A stretch of 64,000 bases of DNA from an uncultured Marinoscillum sp. GTDB taxonomy: Bacteria > Bacteroidota > Bacteroidia > Cytophagales > MED-G16. Location: NCBI GenBank assembly GCA_902529805.1, contig CABZXU010000006.1, forward strand, positions 18,243-82,242, written 5' to 3'. The notes below the pieces were generated by a model that made no database searches, was not told where the DNA came from, and saw only the letters and a list, made by a program, of their open reading frames with translations. The position numbers and the translations under genes were made by a program. This document shows, piece by piece, positions 52,418 to 62,226 of the stretch. Position 1 is the stretch's first letter, and each line of letters begins with the position of its first letter.

Positions 52418-52633
52418 ATGACAATAACAAGATTAGAAAGAAAAGGCTTAAGAAATGTTTCTAGAGCTAAAAGAAAAAAGCAGATAATTAAGAGTTTATC
52501 AAAGATTCCCGTAATAAAAAATGTTGATGTTGATGCTATTAAAAAAGAGTTTGATTCGAAGTTGAAAACAAAATCAAAAAATAAAAAAGATACATCAAAA
52601 AAAACAGAAGAGAAACCTACTAAGAAAAAGTAA
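52418..52633 (+). CDS. Small Lys-rich basic protein, hypothetical
   Basis: 71-aa ORF in an otherwise unannotated gap; highly basic, C-terminal KKTEEKPTKKK. Confidence 0.65.
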   Translation: MTITRLERKGLRNVSRAKRKKQIIKSLSKIPVIKNVDVDAIKKEFDSKLKTKSKNKKDTSKKTEEKPTKKK

Positions 52634-52634
52634 A

Positions 52635-53117
52635 TTATAATTTTATAACTTCCATAGATTTAACATTATTTGAAGTTATTTCAAATCTTACTAAAGTACG
52701 ATATTTCTGAAAACCAACCTTTCCTGCAGCACCAGGATTAATATAAAGTAAATTCAAATTTTTATCTTTTGATATTTTTAGAATATGGCTATGGCCACAA
52801 ATAAAAATGTCGGGTTTAATTTTTTTTAACATATGAATAACTTCTTTATTATAATTTGGTGGTTTTCCACCTATATGTGTCATATATATAGTATGATTAT
52901 TGATTGAAAAAATTAATTCTTTTTTACAATAATTTTGGATCTTAAATTCATCAATATTTCCATAAACCGCTTTTGTTTTTTTAAATGCAATTAAATCGTC
53001 AAGAACTTTAATATTTCCAATATCTCCTGCATGCCAAATTTCATCTACATCTTTAAAATAATTATAAATTTTTTTATCAACAAAACCATGTGTGTCAGAT
53101 AACAATCCAATTTTCAT
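52635..53117 (-). CDS. YfcE/MJ0936-type metallophosphoesterase
   Basis: MKIGLLSDTHGFVDKKI, WHAGDIGN, VYGNIDEFK, FICGHSHILKI. Confidence 0.95.
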   Translation of the reverse strand: MKIGLLSDTHGFVDKKIYNYFKDVDEIWHAGDIGNIKVLDDLIAFKKTKAVYGNIDEFKIQNYCKKELIFSINNHTIYMTHIGGKPPNYNKEVIHMLKKIKPDIFICGHSHILKISKDKNLNLLYINPGAAGKVGFQKYRTLVRFEITSNNVKSMEVIKL

Positions 53118-53755
53118 ATTTGTGATTCATTTTTTAAAATATGAATATCTTCCAATAATCTTTTAATTTCTAATTTTATGGTTCCATTGTAAATCCCTCT
53201 TATATGGCTATTTTTATCAAGTAGAAAAACCATTTCTGTATGCAAAAATTCATTATTATTTTTATTTAAGCCTAATTCTTCTTCAGCAAAATATGATTTT
53301 CTTGCTAAATCATAAATTTTGTCTTTATCACCAGTTATTAAATGCCAATTTTTTGAGTTTATGTTATGTAATTTTTGATAATTTTTAAGTCTTTTGACCG
53401 AATCTATCCATGGAGTAACACTATGAGATAAAATTATAACTTCTTCAGATTTATTAAAGTTCTCTTCAATTATTTTCAAGTTAGAGGTCATATTTGGACA
53501 AATACTTGGGCAGGTTGTAAAGAAAAAGTTTGATACTACGATTTTTTCTTTTATATAATCTTTATCAATAATTTCATTATTTTGATTTACAAAAGAAAAC
53601 TCTTCAATTTTATGTAAAGTATCTATTTTTGAATAATTATTTATCCAATATGGTGTGAAGTCTGGTGTTATAAAATATGGTAATTTTGAAACAGATAAAT
53701 TGTTACAACAGGTTAGTAGAAAAAATGTTATTAATTTAAAATATTTAAAATACAT
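53114..53755 (-). CDS. SCO1/SenC family protein
   Basis: VSNFFFTTCPSICPNMTSNLK (CxxxC), ...LHTEMVFLLDKNSHIRGIYNG. Confidence 0.93.
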   Translation of the reverse strand: MYFKYFKLITFFLLTCCNNLSVSKLPYFITPDFTPYWINNYSKIDTLHKIEEFSFVNQNNEIIDKDYIKEKIVVSNFFFTTCPSICPNMTSNLKIIEENFNKSEEVIILSHSVTPWIDSVKRLKNYQKLHNINSKNWHLITGDKDKIYDLARKSYFAEEELGLNKNNNEFLHTEMVFLLDKNSHIRGIYNGTIKLEIKRLLEDIHILKNESQI

Positions 53756-54308
53756 TGTTTACCGATTTACAATTTTTTATTCCTGTTAACCCATATCTTC
53801 TACCATTTACCACATCATAATTAGCTTTTAGAATACCTTTATTATTCCATATTTTTTGATTTCCCTCCTCAAATCCATTTTTGAAATTAAATTTTTTATA
53901 AATTTTACCATTTTGGTGCCATTGGATCATTTCACCATTATGTTCTCCATTTTTAAAATTTGCTACCATTTTTTTATTTCCATTATCCCAGAAAAGTTCA
54001 TGAATACCAACTTTCTTTCCTTGATTATAAAATCTTATTTCTGAAATTTTATTATTATCATGCCAAATTTTTTCAATCCCTTCTTTTCTTCCATTCAAAT
54101 AACCAGTTCTAGATATTTTAATTTTATTTGAATTTATTGCTTCTAAATACCCAGAAAATTTATTTTTTTTGTAGTGTAAAAATTTACCTTCAAATGTAAG
54201 TTTATAATTATTTGAAAAAATTAAATTATTAGGTATATCTGTATTTGATGAGTTATTACATGAAATAATAAAAAACACTAATAAAATTATAGAAAAAAAT
54301 TTAGACAA
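53745..54308 (-). CDS. MORN-variant repeat (YwqK family) lipoprotein
   Basis: YLNGRKEGIEKIWHDNNKISEIRFYNQGKKVGIHELFWDNGNKKMVANFKNGEHNGEMIQWHQNGKIYKKFNFKNGFEEGNQKIWNNKG; FIISCNNSS lipobox. Confidence 0.9.
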   Translation of the reverse strand: MSKFFSIILLVFFIISCNNSSNTDIPNNLIFSNNYKLTFEGKFLHYKKNKFSGYLEAINSNKIKISRTGYLNGRKEGIEKIWHDNNKISEIRFYNQGKKVGIHELFWDNGNKKMVANFKNGEHNGEMIQWHQNGKIYKKFNFKNGFEEGNQKIWNNKGILKANYDVVNGRRYGLTGIKNCKSVNNVF

Positions 54309-54311
54309 GAT

Positions 54312-55058
54312 TTATTGACTTATTGTACCAACTACTCCAAAGAATCCATCACCATTGATATATGGATTATCTTTTGTTATGTGATAATGATAAATTCCAT
54401 TTGGAAACTCTAATGTTTCATGAGAATGACCATGATAATCATCTAAATCATTGTTGCTTATTTCTTTTCCACTTTCTTCTGGTCCATATACTGGAAAGCC
54501 ATCATTCAAAAAACCTAAAAAAGCATCTTTTCCTAAATTCGAAGTTAACCATAGTGGTTCAATATGATAATGATATGCGCCCTGTGGTTGCGGATGCCCA
54601 TTGAACTGATCAAAACTATTAATTTCATTTGTTAGAGGTTGATTATTTGGCCCAGCATATTGATTATAAAAAACAACTCCATTAACAGCAATTCCAATTG
54701 CACCAAGTGGAGTAGCAATTTTTGTTTTTGATTCTTTTGGATCAGCAGGTACTTTCATAACAATATTTTGTTTTATTATTTTGTTAGGATTTAATCTAAA
54801 ATTTGAATTATTTCCATTGTATTCTTCATAAAGTAAATTATTTTGATCATAATATGGACTTTTATGATCAGGTAAATTATCAGTTTCAAAAACTATGTAA
54901 TCATTTTCTACATAAACCAAAACATTTTCTGAGAATTTTCTGTATGCATCTGACATTTTACTAAGTTCCCAATCTCCACTTCCTTGTGTTATAGAGTCAT
55001 CTTTTTTATTGCAAGATAAAATTGATAAAATTAAAAATAATGGAATAAGTTTTTTCAT
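54312..55058 (-). CDS. YHYH protein (lipoprotein)
   Basis: ILSCNKKDD lipobox; GVAVNG-type region IGIAVNGVVFYNQ, GAYHYHIEPLW, GFLNDGFPVYGPEE, DDYHGHSHETLEFPNGIYHYHIT. Confidence 0.92.
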   Translation of the reverse strand: MKKLIPLFLILSILSCNKKDDSITQGSGDWELSKMSDAYRKFSENVLVYVENDYIVFETDNLPDHKSPYYDQNNLLYEEYNGNNSNFRLNPNKIIKQNIVMKVPADPKESKTKIATPLGAIGIAVNGVVFYNQYAGPNNQPLTNEINSFDQFNGHPQPQGAYHYHIEPLWLTSNLGKDAFLGFLNDGFPVYGPEESGKEISNNDLDDYHGHSHETLEFPNGIYHYHITKDNPYINGDGFFGVVGTISQ

Positions 55059-55089
55059 ATCATATTTAATTATGTTAAAAATTAATAAA

Positions 55090-55872
55090 CTAGTTTTCAG
55101 ATATTTTTTCTTTTTTTGAAGTATTTAAAATAGTAAATTTTATTGAAAATTGCCATGAATTATTTTTCCAGGTTTGATTTTCAATTTTAGAAATATTATT
55201 TGTTCCAGAAAGATTTCTAATTGAAAATTTAAAATTATAAGGTAACTCCAACTCAAATCCAGTAACAAACATTACATCTTTATCTGAATATTGAGCCATA
55301 TCAAATTCAGCAACTGATCCTAAAGTATTAAAAGCAGATAAATTAGCCAAATTTTTTAAACTTAAATTTCCTAATCCTTTTGACCTATCATATGAACTTT
55401 CTTTATCCTGAATAAAACTCAATTGAGGTCCAAATAAAATGCTTACTTTTCCTATTTTAATATTTAATAAAATTGGAATACTTAAATAATATAATTTATT
55501 ATTCCAAGTACTATTATTTGAATCCATTATTTTTGTTCCATGTAATGAAAATTGAGATTCAGGTTGAATTCCTAAATAAATGGTTGATCCATCATTCCTC
55601 CAAGCAAAAGCGTCATCTTTAATTTTAAAGTTTAATAGAGTATATATACCAAAATTATATCCTTGAAGGTTTTTAACTTTAAAAGGAATTCCTTGAATCG
55701 TATTTTGAATAATTCCTTGTGGTTGACTGCTATAAAGACCTGCACCGTCAGTTCTTAATGATTGTTTAGAATTATTAAAACCAAAATTTAGTCCAAATTC
55801 AAAAGATTGTGAGAATGCAGAATTATAACTTAAAAAAATCAAAAATAATATTAACTTTTTAATTTTCAGCAT
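55090..55872 (-). CDS. Outer-membrane beta-barrel (PorT-like) protein
   Basis: Signal peptide; FEFGLNFGFNNS, YYLSIPILLNIKIGKVSILFGPQLSFI, FVTGFELELPYNFKFSIR. Confidence 0.8.
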   Translation of the reverse strand: MLKIKKLILFLIFLSYNSAFSQSFEFGLNFGFNNSKQSLRTDGAGLYSSQPQGIIQNTIQGIPFKVKNLQGYNFGIYTLLNFKIKDDAFAWRNDGSTIYLGIQPESQFSLHGTKIMDSNNSTWNNKLYYLSIPILLNIKIGKVSILFGPQLSFIQDKESSYDRSKGLGNLSLKNLANLSAFNTLGSVAEFDMAQYSDKDVMFVTGFELELPYNFKFSIRNLSGTNNISKIENQTWKNNSWQFSIKFTILNTSKKEKISEN

Positions 55873-55943
55873 TTAAAAAAAAATTAAATTATTTATCATA
55901 TACAAATATTTAAAATAAATGTTTTGTATAAATTTAAATCATA

Positions 55944-57017
55944 ATGTTAAATATTGAAAAACCTACCTTAATTATAAATAAAGATATTGTTTTAAATAAT
56001 ATTAAAACGTTGCTGAAATTATCTAAAAAACTTTCAGTTTCATTTAGACCTCATTTTAAAACTCATCAATCTTTGGAAGTAGGAAAATGGTTTAAGAAGT
56101 TAGGAATAAATAAAATAACAGTTTCATCTGTTTCCATGGCTGAATATTTTTCAAATCAATGGAATGATATAACAATAGCTTTTCCATTCAATATTTTAGA
56201 AATAAAAAAAGTTAATACTCTTCTAAAAAAAAGTAAAATAAACTTATTAGTTGATTCCATTGAAACAATTGAATTTTTGGAAAAAAATATAGATCATTTA
56301 ATACAAGTGTATATTAAAATTGATTTAGGTTATAATAGAGCAGGAATATTTTTTAAAGATATAAATAAGTTAAAGCTTACAATAGATAAAATTAAAAAGT
56401 CAAATAAACTCAATTTTGCAGGTTATTTATCTCATTTTGGTAATACATACAAATCAAAAAATAAGATAGATATTTTAAACACATATAATGATTCTATTAA
56501 TAATTTAGATACTTTAAATTCATATTTTAATCAAAAGATTAATGTATCAATTGGTGATACTCCATCAATATCAATTTTAAATAATATACCTAGTTATGTT
56601 AATGAAATTAGACCAGGAAATTTTGTTTTTTATGATTTATATCAATACAAAATTGGTTCCTGCAAATTTAAAAATATAGGTTTAAGAATGGTTTGTCCAA
56701 TAGTATCAGTTTATTCGAAAGAAAATAAAATATTAATTTATGGAGGTTCTGTTCATTTCTCTAAAGATGTTATTATTGAGAAAGGGAGAGAATGCTATGG
56801 GTATGTGTATTATGGAAATAATTTTTGGGATACATCTAATAAAATTGGTTATATAGAATCTTTATCACAAGAACATGGAATTATAAAGTTAGAAAAAAAA
56901 GGAAATTATAGGGTAGGAGATTTATTATCCATAATTCCAATTCATTCATGTTTAACTGCTGATAAGATGGGAGAATATTTTTGTGATAATAAAAATATTT
57001 CTATGATGAAAATTTAA
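55944..57017 (+). CDS. DSD1/D-threonine-aldolase-like PLP enzyme (alanine racemase fold)
   Basis: SVSFRPHFKTHQSLEVGKWFKKLGINKITVSSVSMAEYF, VYIKIDLGYNRAGI, SIGDTPSIS, LSQEHGII. Confidence 0.88.
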   Translation: MLNIEKPTLIINKDIVLNNIKTLLKLSKKLSVSFRPHFKTHQSLEVGKWFKKLGINKITVSSVSMAEYFSNQWNDITIAFPFNILEIKKVNTLLKKSKINLLVDSIETIEFLEKNIDHLIQVYIKIDLGYNRAGIFFKDINKLKLTIDKIKKSNKLNFAGYLSHFGNTYKSKNKIDILNTYNDSINNLDTLNSYFNQKINVSIGDTPSISILNNIPSYVNEIRPGNFVFYDLYQYKIGSCKFKNIGLRMVCPIVSVYSKENKILIYGGSVHFSKDVIIEKGRECYGYVYYGNNFWDTSNKIGYIESLSQEHGIIKLEKKGNYRVGDLLSIIPIHSCLTADKMGEYFCDNKNISMMKI

Positions 57018-58342
57018 TCTGCTCCATGAGTAAGTCTTTTCAATGGCTTTAGAAGTATGATTACCAAAAATCCAAAAACTGTACAAAAAACTGCTATTCC
57101 TGTGAAAATTTGGAATTCTCCAGCAGTTTGTGCCCATTCACCTAAATAAGCAGCAAGTTTATTTCCAAACCCAGTACATGCAAAGTAAGTTCCCATCATA
57201 ATAGATGCATATTTTAAAGGAGCAAGTTTAGTAATTAAAGCCATCGCAGTAGGAGATGTGCATAATTCTCCAAGTGTATGAAAAAGATATGCTAGAACTA
57301 ACCAATACATAGCACTAGATCCATTTTCTTTAAATTCGATAGAGGCTGCACTCATGAAAAAAAATCCAAAAGCCATAATGATAACACCAACAGCCATTTG
57401 AAATAGTAGTGCTGATTCTTTTCCTAATGATTTCCACCAAGACCAAAATTTTCCTACGGCTACAGCAAACAAAACAATAAAACCAGCATTTAAAGATTGA
57501 AACCATGTTGCAGGAACTTCAAAATTTATACTTTCAACAAATCTATTTGTTTTTTCAAAAGCATAAATATTCATAAGTCCCCCTGCTTGCTCAAAAGCTC
57601 CCCAAAATACTATTACTATTAAAAATGATAATAATAAAACAAGAACTCTATCTTTTTCAATTTTAGTAAGAGGTTTGTTCATCAAATCTTTTTCAGGATT
57701 ATCATTTTTGCCAATAAATTCCCCAACTCCTTTGAGATATTTTTGTCCCCACATAAATACTAATTGACCTAGTAGCATTCCAATTCCAGCTAATCCAAAT
57801 CCATAGTGCCATCCATAAACTTCACCAATTCCACCAATAATTAGTGCAGAAAAGAATGCTCCAATATTAATTCCCATATAAAATATTTTGAATCCTATAT
57901 CTCTTCTATCATCATCATTATCATAAAGTCCACCAACCATAGTTGAAATATTTGGTTTTAAACCACCAACTCCTAATATTATAAAACCTAAACCAGCGTA
58001 AAAAGCAGTGAGATTATCAATGGCAAGAATACTATGGCCTAAAACTAAAAGAAGACCACCTATCATTACTGTCTTTTTTTGACCTAAATATCTATCAGCA
58101 ATTATTCCTCCAGGAATACCAGCAACATATACTAACATTGTATACCAACCGTAAAGATATAGAGCATCTTCATTTGACCACCCATACCCTGGATTATCAC
58201 TATTTACCTCAGATATGAGAAAAAGAACTAGCAATGCTCTCATACCATAATATGAAAATCTTTCCCATAACTCAGTAAAAAACAATATATATAATCCATA
58301 TGGATGACCAAATAATGTTTTTTCTTTGTTTAGATTATTCAT
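57014..58342 (-). CDS. Peptide MFS transporter (POT/PTR2 family)
   Basis: GLYILFFTELWERFSYYGMRALLVLFL, GGIIADRYLGQKKTVMIGG, ...FWGAFEQAGGLMNIYA, LGELCTSPTAMALITKLAPLKYASIMMGTYF. Confidence 0.95.
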   Translation of the reverse strand: MNNLNKEKTLFGHPYGLYILFFTELWERFSYYGMRALLVLFLISEVNSDNPGYGWSNEDALYLYGWYTMLVYVAGIPGGIIADRYLGQKKTVMIGGLLLVLGHSILAIDNLTAFYAGLGFIILGVGGLKPNISTMVGGLYDNDDDRRDIGFKIFYMGINIGAFFSALIIGGIGEVYGWHYGFGLAGIGMLLGQLVFMWGQKYLKGVGEFIGKNDNPEKDLMNKPLTKIEKDRVLVLLLSFLIVIVFWGAFEQAGGLMNIYAFEKTNRFVESINFEVPATWFQSLNAGFIVLFAVAVGKFWSWWKSLGKESALLFQMAVGVIIMAFGFFFMSAASIEFKENGSSAMYWLVLAYLFHTLGELCTSPTAMALITKLAPLKYASIMMGTYFACTGFGNKLAAYLGEWAQTAGEFQIFTGIAVFCTVFGFLVIILLKPLKRLTHGAD

Positions 58343-58420
58343 AATGAATTAGATTATGATAGTAATATAATTAATCAATATAAAATTATTAAATTTAATT
58401 TTAGATAAATTTTTCTTCAA

Positions 58421-59614
58421 ATGAATCATAAAGAGTTAGTTAAATTAAAAAAAGATATTCAATCTTTTCTTATTCATGAAGTTTACCCCTTAGAAAAAAA
58501 AGTATTAACTGAAGGTTATAATAAGTCTCTGGAAATGATAGAAAAAAAGAGAGATAAAGTGAAATCTTTAGGGTATTGGATTCCACAAATTTCAAAAAAA
58601 TATGGTGGCATGGGATTGAGTTTAATTGAATTTTCTGAAATAAGTTCTATTCTTGGTTCTAGTCCAATTGGATTGTATCTATTTAATTGTCAAGCACCTG
58701 ATGCTGGAAATATGGAAATTTTGATTGAATATGGGACTAATTATCAAAAAGATAAATTTTTAAAACCTTTGCTTGATGGGAAAATTAGATCTTGTTTTTC
58801 AATGACAGAACCTAATCATGCTGGATCAAATCCAGTTTTCATGAGTACTACTGCAATTAAAAAAAATGATTCTTACATAATAAATGGTAGAAAATGGTAT
58901 ACATCTTCTGCTGAGGGATCTTCCTTTGCTATAGTCATGGCAATCTCAAATCCTAATGAAAAAAATAAATATTTAACTGCAAGTCAAATTATTGTACCCA
59001 CAGACTCAAAAGGATTTAAATTAATAAGAAAAATTCCAGTTATGGGGGAGGAAGGAGAAGGATATTTTAGTCATTCTGAAATCAATTATAATGATGTTTT
59101 AGTACCAAAAGAAAATTTACTAGGAAAAGAAGGTTCTGGATTTAAAATAGCACAATCTAGACTTGGTCCTGGAAGAATTCATCATTGTATGAGGTGGATT
59201 GGCATATGCGAGCGGTCTTTTGATATGATGTGTAAAAGAGCTGCGTCAAGAGAATTGTCACCCGGTAAATTTTTAGGAGAAAAACAATTAATTCATAAAA
59301 TGATAGCTGAAAGAAGGGTAGAAATTAATGCTGCGAAGTTGTTAGTTATGGATGTTGGAAGAAAAATTGAAAAGGAAGGATCCAAAGAATCAAGGTTTGA
59401 TATTTCTATGATCAAATTCTATTGTGCTAATATTTTGAAAAGAGTAATTGATGATGCTATTCAAATTCATGGAGGTTTAGGAATGAGTGATGATATTATA
59501 TTATCTCACTTTTATAGACATGAGCGTGCAGCAAGAATTTATGATGGTGCTGATGAGGTTCACATTACAAATGTTGCTAAGGGTATTCTATCTAAATATG
59601 GATTAAAAATTTAA
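58421..59614 (+). CDS. Acyl-CoA dehydrogenase
   Basis: CFSMTEPNHAGSNP, YIINGRKWYTSSAEGSSFAIVM, QIHGGLGMSDDIILSHFYRHERAARIYDGADEVHITNVAKGIL. Confidence 0.95.
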   Translation: MNHKELVKLKKDIQSFLIHEVYPLEKKVLTEGYNKSLEMIEKKRDKVKSLGYWIPQISKKYGGMGLSLIEFSEISSILGSSPIGLYLFNCQAPDAGNMEILIEYGTNYQKDKFLKPLLDGKIRSCFSMTEPNHAGSNPVFMSTTAIKKNDSYIINGRKWYTSSAEGSSFAIVMAISNPNEKNKYLTASQIIVPTDSKGFKLIRKIPVMGEEGEGYFSHSEINYNDVLVPKENLLGKEGSGFKIAQSRLGPGRIHHCMRWIGICERSFDMMCKRAASRELSPGKFLGEKQLIHKMIAERRVEINAAKLLVMDVGRKIEKEGSKESRFDISMIKFYCANILKRVIDDAIQIHGGLGMSDDIILSHFYRHERAARIYDGADEVHITNVAKGILSKYGLKI

Positions 59615-59619
59615 TATTT

Positions 59620-60693
59620 ATGCTTGAATTAGATGCTCCAGAAGAAGTAAGAAAGGAGGAAGCGATTGATATTAAAAAAATATCTAGTATTTTAAATAAA
59701 AATTTAGGTTTTTCCTCAAAAAAGCTTATCGTAAAACAATATAGAAAAGGTTTTTCTAATCTTACTTATAATATTTCTTGGAATAATAATGAGTTTATTT
59801 TAAGAAGACCACCTTTGGGTAAAGTAACTAAGGGTGGACATGATATGCAAAGAGAGTATGAGATTTTATCAAAACTATCAAAGCATTATGATAAGGTTCC
59901 TAAAACATATTTATATTTTAATGATAAAAAGTTTTTAGAATATGATTTCTATTTAATGGAAAAACTTGAAGGAATTATTTTAAGATCAAATACCCCAAAT
60001 GAATTAATGCCAGACAAAAGCTCAATGGAAAATGTTTCAAAAATATTTATCAAGACCTTATCTTCTCTTCATAAATTGGATTATAAAAAATTAGGTTTAG
60101 AAAATTTTAAAAAAGGAAATGGATATTCATCGAGACAGATTTTTGGTTGGTCAAAAAGGTATTTACAATCAAAAACAAATGAAATCAAAGAAATGGATTT
60201 CATTATAAATTGGCTTTCAAAAAACCAAAAATCTAAAGAAAAATTTTCTTTGATTCATAATGACTATAAATATGATAATATTGTTTTAAATAAAGATTAT
60301 TCTAAAATTTTAGGTATTCTTGATTGGGAAATGGCTACAATAGGTAATCCGATGTTTGATCTTGGAACAACTTTAGGTTATTGGGTTCAGAGTAATGATC
60401 ATCCACTTTTAAAAAAAATATCATTAAGTCCGACAACTACTATAGGAAACTTTTCTCGAATGGAAATTGTAAATTTTTATGAAAAATATTCTCAAATTGA
60501 AGTTAAAGACCCTGTTTATTATTATGTTTTTGGATTATTCAAGATATCTGTAATTGTTCAACAAATTTATTTTAGATACAAAAGTGGTTATTCAAAAGAT
60601 ATGAGATTTTCAAAATTAATTGAAGTTGTTAGAACATGTTCTATAGTTGCTTATCAGGCTATTAAAAAAAATAAAATTGATGACCTTTTTTGA
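59620..60693 (+). CDS. Phosphotransferase family protein (APH-like kinase, ACAD10/11 N-domain-like)
   Basis: FSNLTYNISWNNNEFILRRPPLGKVTKGGHDMQREYEIL, FSLIHNDYKYDNIVLNKDYSKILGILDWEMATIGNPMFDLGTTLGYW. Confidence 0.92.
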   Translation: MLELDAPEEVRKEEAIDIKKISSILNKNLGFSSKKLIVKQYRKGFSNLTYNISWNNNEFILRRPPLGKVTKGGHDMQREYEILSKLSKHYDKVPKTYLYFNDKKFLEYDFYLMEKLEGIILRSNTPNELMPDKSSMENVSKIFIKTLSSLHKLDYKKLGLENFKKGNGYSSRQIFGWSKRYLQSKTNEIKEMDFIINWLSKNQKSKEKFSLIHNDYKYDNIVLNKDYSKILGILDWEMATIGNPMFDLGTTLGYWVQSNDHPLLKKISLSPTTTIGNFSRMEIVNFYEKYSQIEVKDPVYYYVFGLFKISVIVQQIYFRYKSGYSKDMRFSKLIEVVRTCSIVAYQAIKKNKIDDLF

Positions 60694-60738
60694 TTTTTAA
60701 TTTTTTTGATTAATAATTATTAAATTCGCTAAAATATT

Positions 60739-61620
60739 ATGGACTTTTTTTTAGAAATTTTTACTCAATTTCAGACCACAATTTCTGATATTCTTCAAAT
60801 TTTCAATAAACCAATATTTAAAATAGGAGAATCTGAAATTAATATTGGTACAATTATCATATTCTTTCTTAGTTTTTATATATTAATTTTTTCTTCAAAA
60901 AAAATTAGAAATCTTCTTCTATTTAAAATTTTAGCAAAATCTAATCTTAAAAAAACATTTAGAGAAACTATTGCTAATTCTGTTAGGGTTTTCATTTTAT
61001 TAATTGGTACAATAATTATTATTCAAGCTATTGGAATTGATTTAAGTGCCTTAAGCTTATTAGCTGGTGCTCTTGGTGTTGGTATAGGTTTTGGTTTTCA
61101 AAAGGTTACTGATAATTTAATTAGCGGGTTAACTATTTTAATTGAAGAACCTGTTAAAGTAGGGGATAGAGTAGAAGTAGGTGAGGTTACTGGTGATATA
61201 GTAAATATTTCTTTAAGATCAACAACTGTAGTTACAAATGATAATATTACTATAATAGTACCTAATTCTGAGTTTATTTCAACTAAAGTTATTAATTGGA
61301 GTCATAATAGTAGAGTTGTTAGATTCAGATATCCAATTGGAGTAAGCTATGGTGAGGATCCAGAAAAGATTAGAGCTTTGTTGTTAGAAGTTGCAGATGA
61401 AAATCCTAATGTACATAAAGAGCCAAAATCTAAAGTGTTTTTTGAAGGATTTGGTGATAGTGCATTAAATTTTAGTTTAGGTATTTGGACTTCTTCACAT
61501 GTAGATAAACCTGAAGTTATTAAAAGTGAAATATATTTTGCTGTTTTTAATAAATTTAAAAAGAATAATGTATCCATACCTTTTCCTCAAAGAGATGTGC
61601 ATATTAAATCAAAAGAATAA
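60739..61620 (+). CDS. MscS-family mechanosensitive ion channel
   Basis: LSALSLLAGALGVGIGFGFQKVTDNLISGLTILIEEPVKVGDRVEVGEVTGDIVNISLRSTTV, IIVPNSEFISTKVINWS. Confidence 0.94.
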   Translation: MDFFLEIFTQFQTTISDILQIFNKPIFKIGESEINIGTIIIFFLSFYILIFSSKKIRNLLLFKILAKSNLKKTFRETIANSVRVFILLIGTIIIIQAIGIDLSALSLLAGALGVGIGFGFQKVTDNLISGLTILIEEPVKVGDRVEVGEVTGDIVNISLRSTTVVTNDNITIIVPNSEFISTKVINWSHNSRVVRFRYPIGVSYGEDPEKIRALLLEVADENPNVHKEPKSKVFFEGFGDSALNFSLGIWTSSHVDKPEVIKSEIYFAVFNKFKKNNVSIPFPQRDVHIKSKE

Positions 61621-62192
61621 TGTATCTATTATTTTATTTATTTTTATATTTTATAAACTTCAACATGTATTCACAAGAAAAAAACTACTTCTATGAAATA
61701 AAAAAATTTCATGAAAACTATTCTAAAAAGGCAATAGTCTCAAGATTTGTTCATAGCGTTGGTTTCAGATATTATTGGGCTACTCAAGGATTAAGGAGTG
61801 AAGATTTAAATTTTAAACCTTCTGATTCAGGTATTAATACAAGAGAAACTTTAGAACATATATATGGGTTATCTATTATGATTCATAATGGATTTCATAA
61901 TAAAGAGATAAAACGATCAAGATCTTATCCAGATCTATCTTATGATGAGTTAAGAAAAGGAACACTTGATTTTTTGGAAAATACTGTAATTCTTCTTGAG
62001 GATTATTCTGACGATGATTTTGAAAATTCTAAAGTTATTTTTGGAGAACAGAAATATGATATTTTTAATCTATTTCACGGACCTATATCAGATGCTTTAT
62101 ATCATATTGGTCAAGTAGTTTCATACAGAAGATCATCTGGTAATCCTATTCCTAAAGGCGTTAATCATTTTATGGGCATTAAAATGGATTAA
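61620..62192 (+). CDS. DinB family protein
   Basis: VSRFVHSVGFRYYWATQGLRSEDLNFKP, ETLEHIYGLSIMI, LYHIGQVVSYRRSSGNPIPKGVNHFMG. Confidence 0.83.
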   Translation: MYLLFYLFLYFINFNMYSQEKNYFYEIKKFHENYSKKAIVSRFVHSVGFRYYWATQGLRSEDLNFKPSDSGINTRETLEHIYGLSIMIHNGFHNKEIKRSRSYPDLSYDELRKGTLDFLENTVILLEDYSDDDFENSKVIFGEQKYDIFNLFHGPISDALYHIGQVVSYRRSSGNPIPKGVNHFMGIKMD

Positions 62193-62207
62193 GTGGGCCC
62201 ACCAGGA
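62192..62207. repeat. Copy 1 of 16-bp GC-rich direct repeat AAGTGGGCCCACCAGG (tRNA 3'-end-like)
   Basis: attAAGTGGGCCCACCAGGACTatcac; identical 16 bp recurs at 63657. Confidence 0.85.
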
Positions 62208-62226
62208 CTATCACACACATTAGTAC

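Noticed and set aside
53745-54308. YwqK 'antitoxin' label suggesting a toxin-antitoxin system
   Set aside because: The family name is inherited; the protein is a MORN-repeat lipoprotein and no toxin partner is adjacent.
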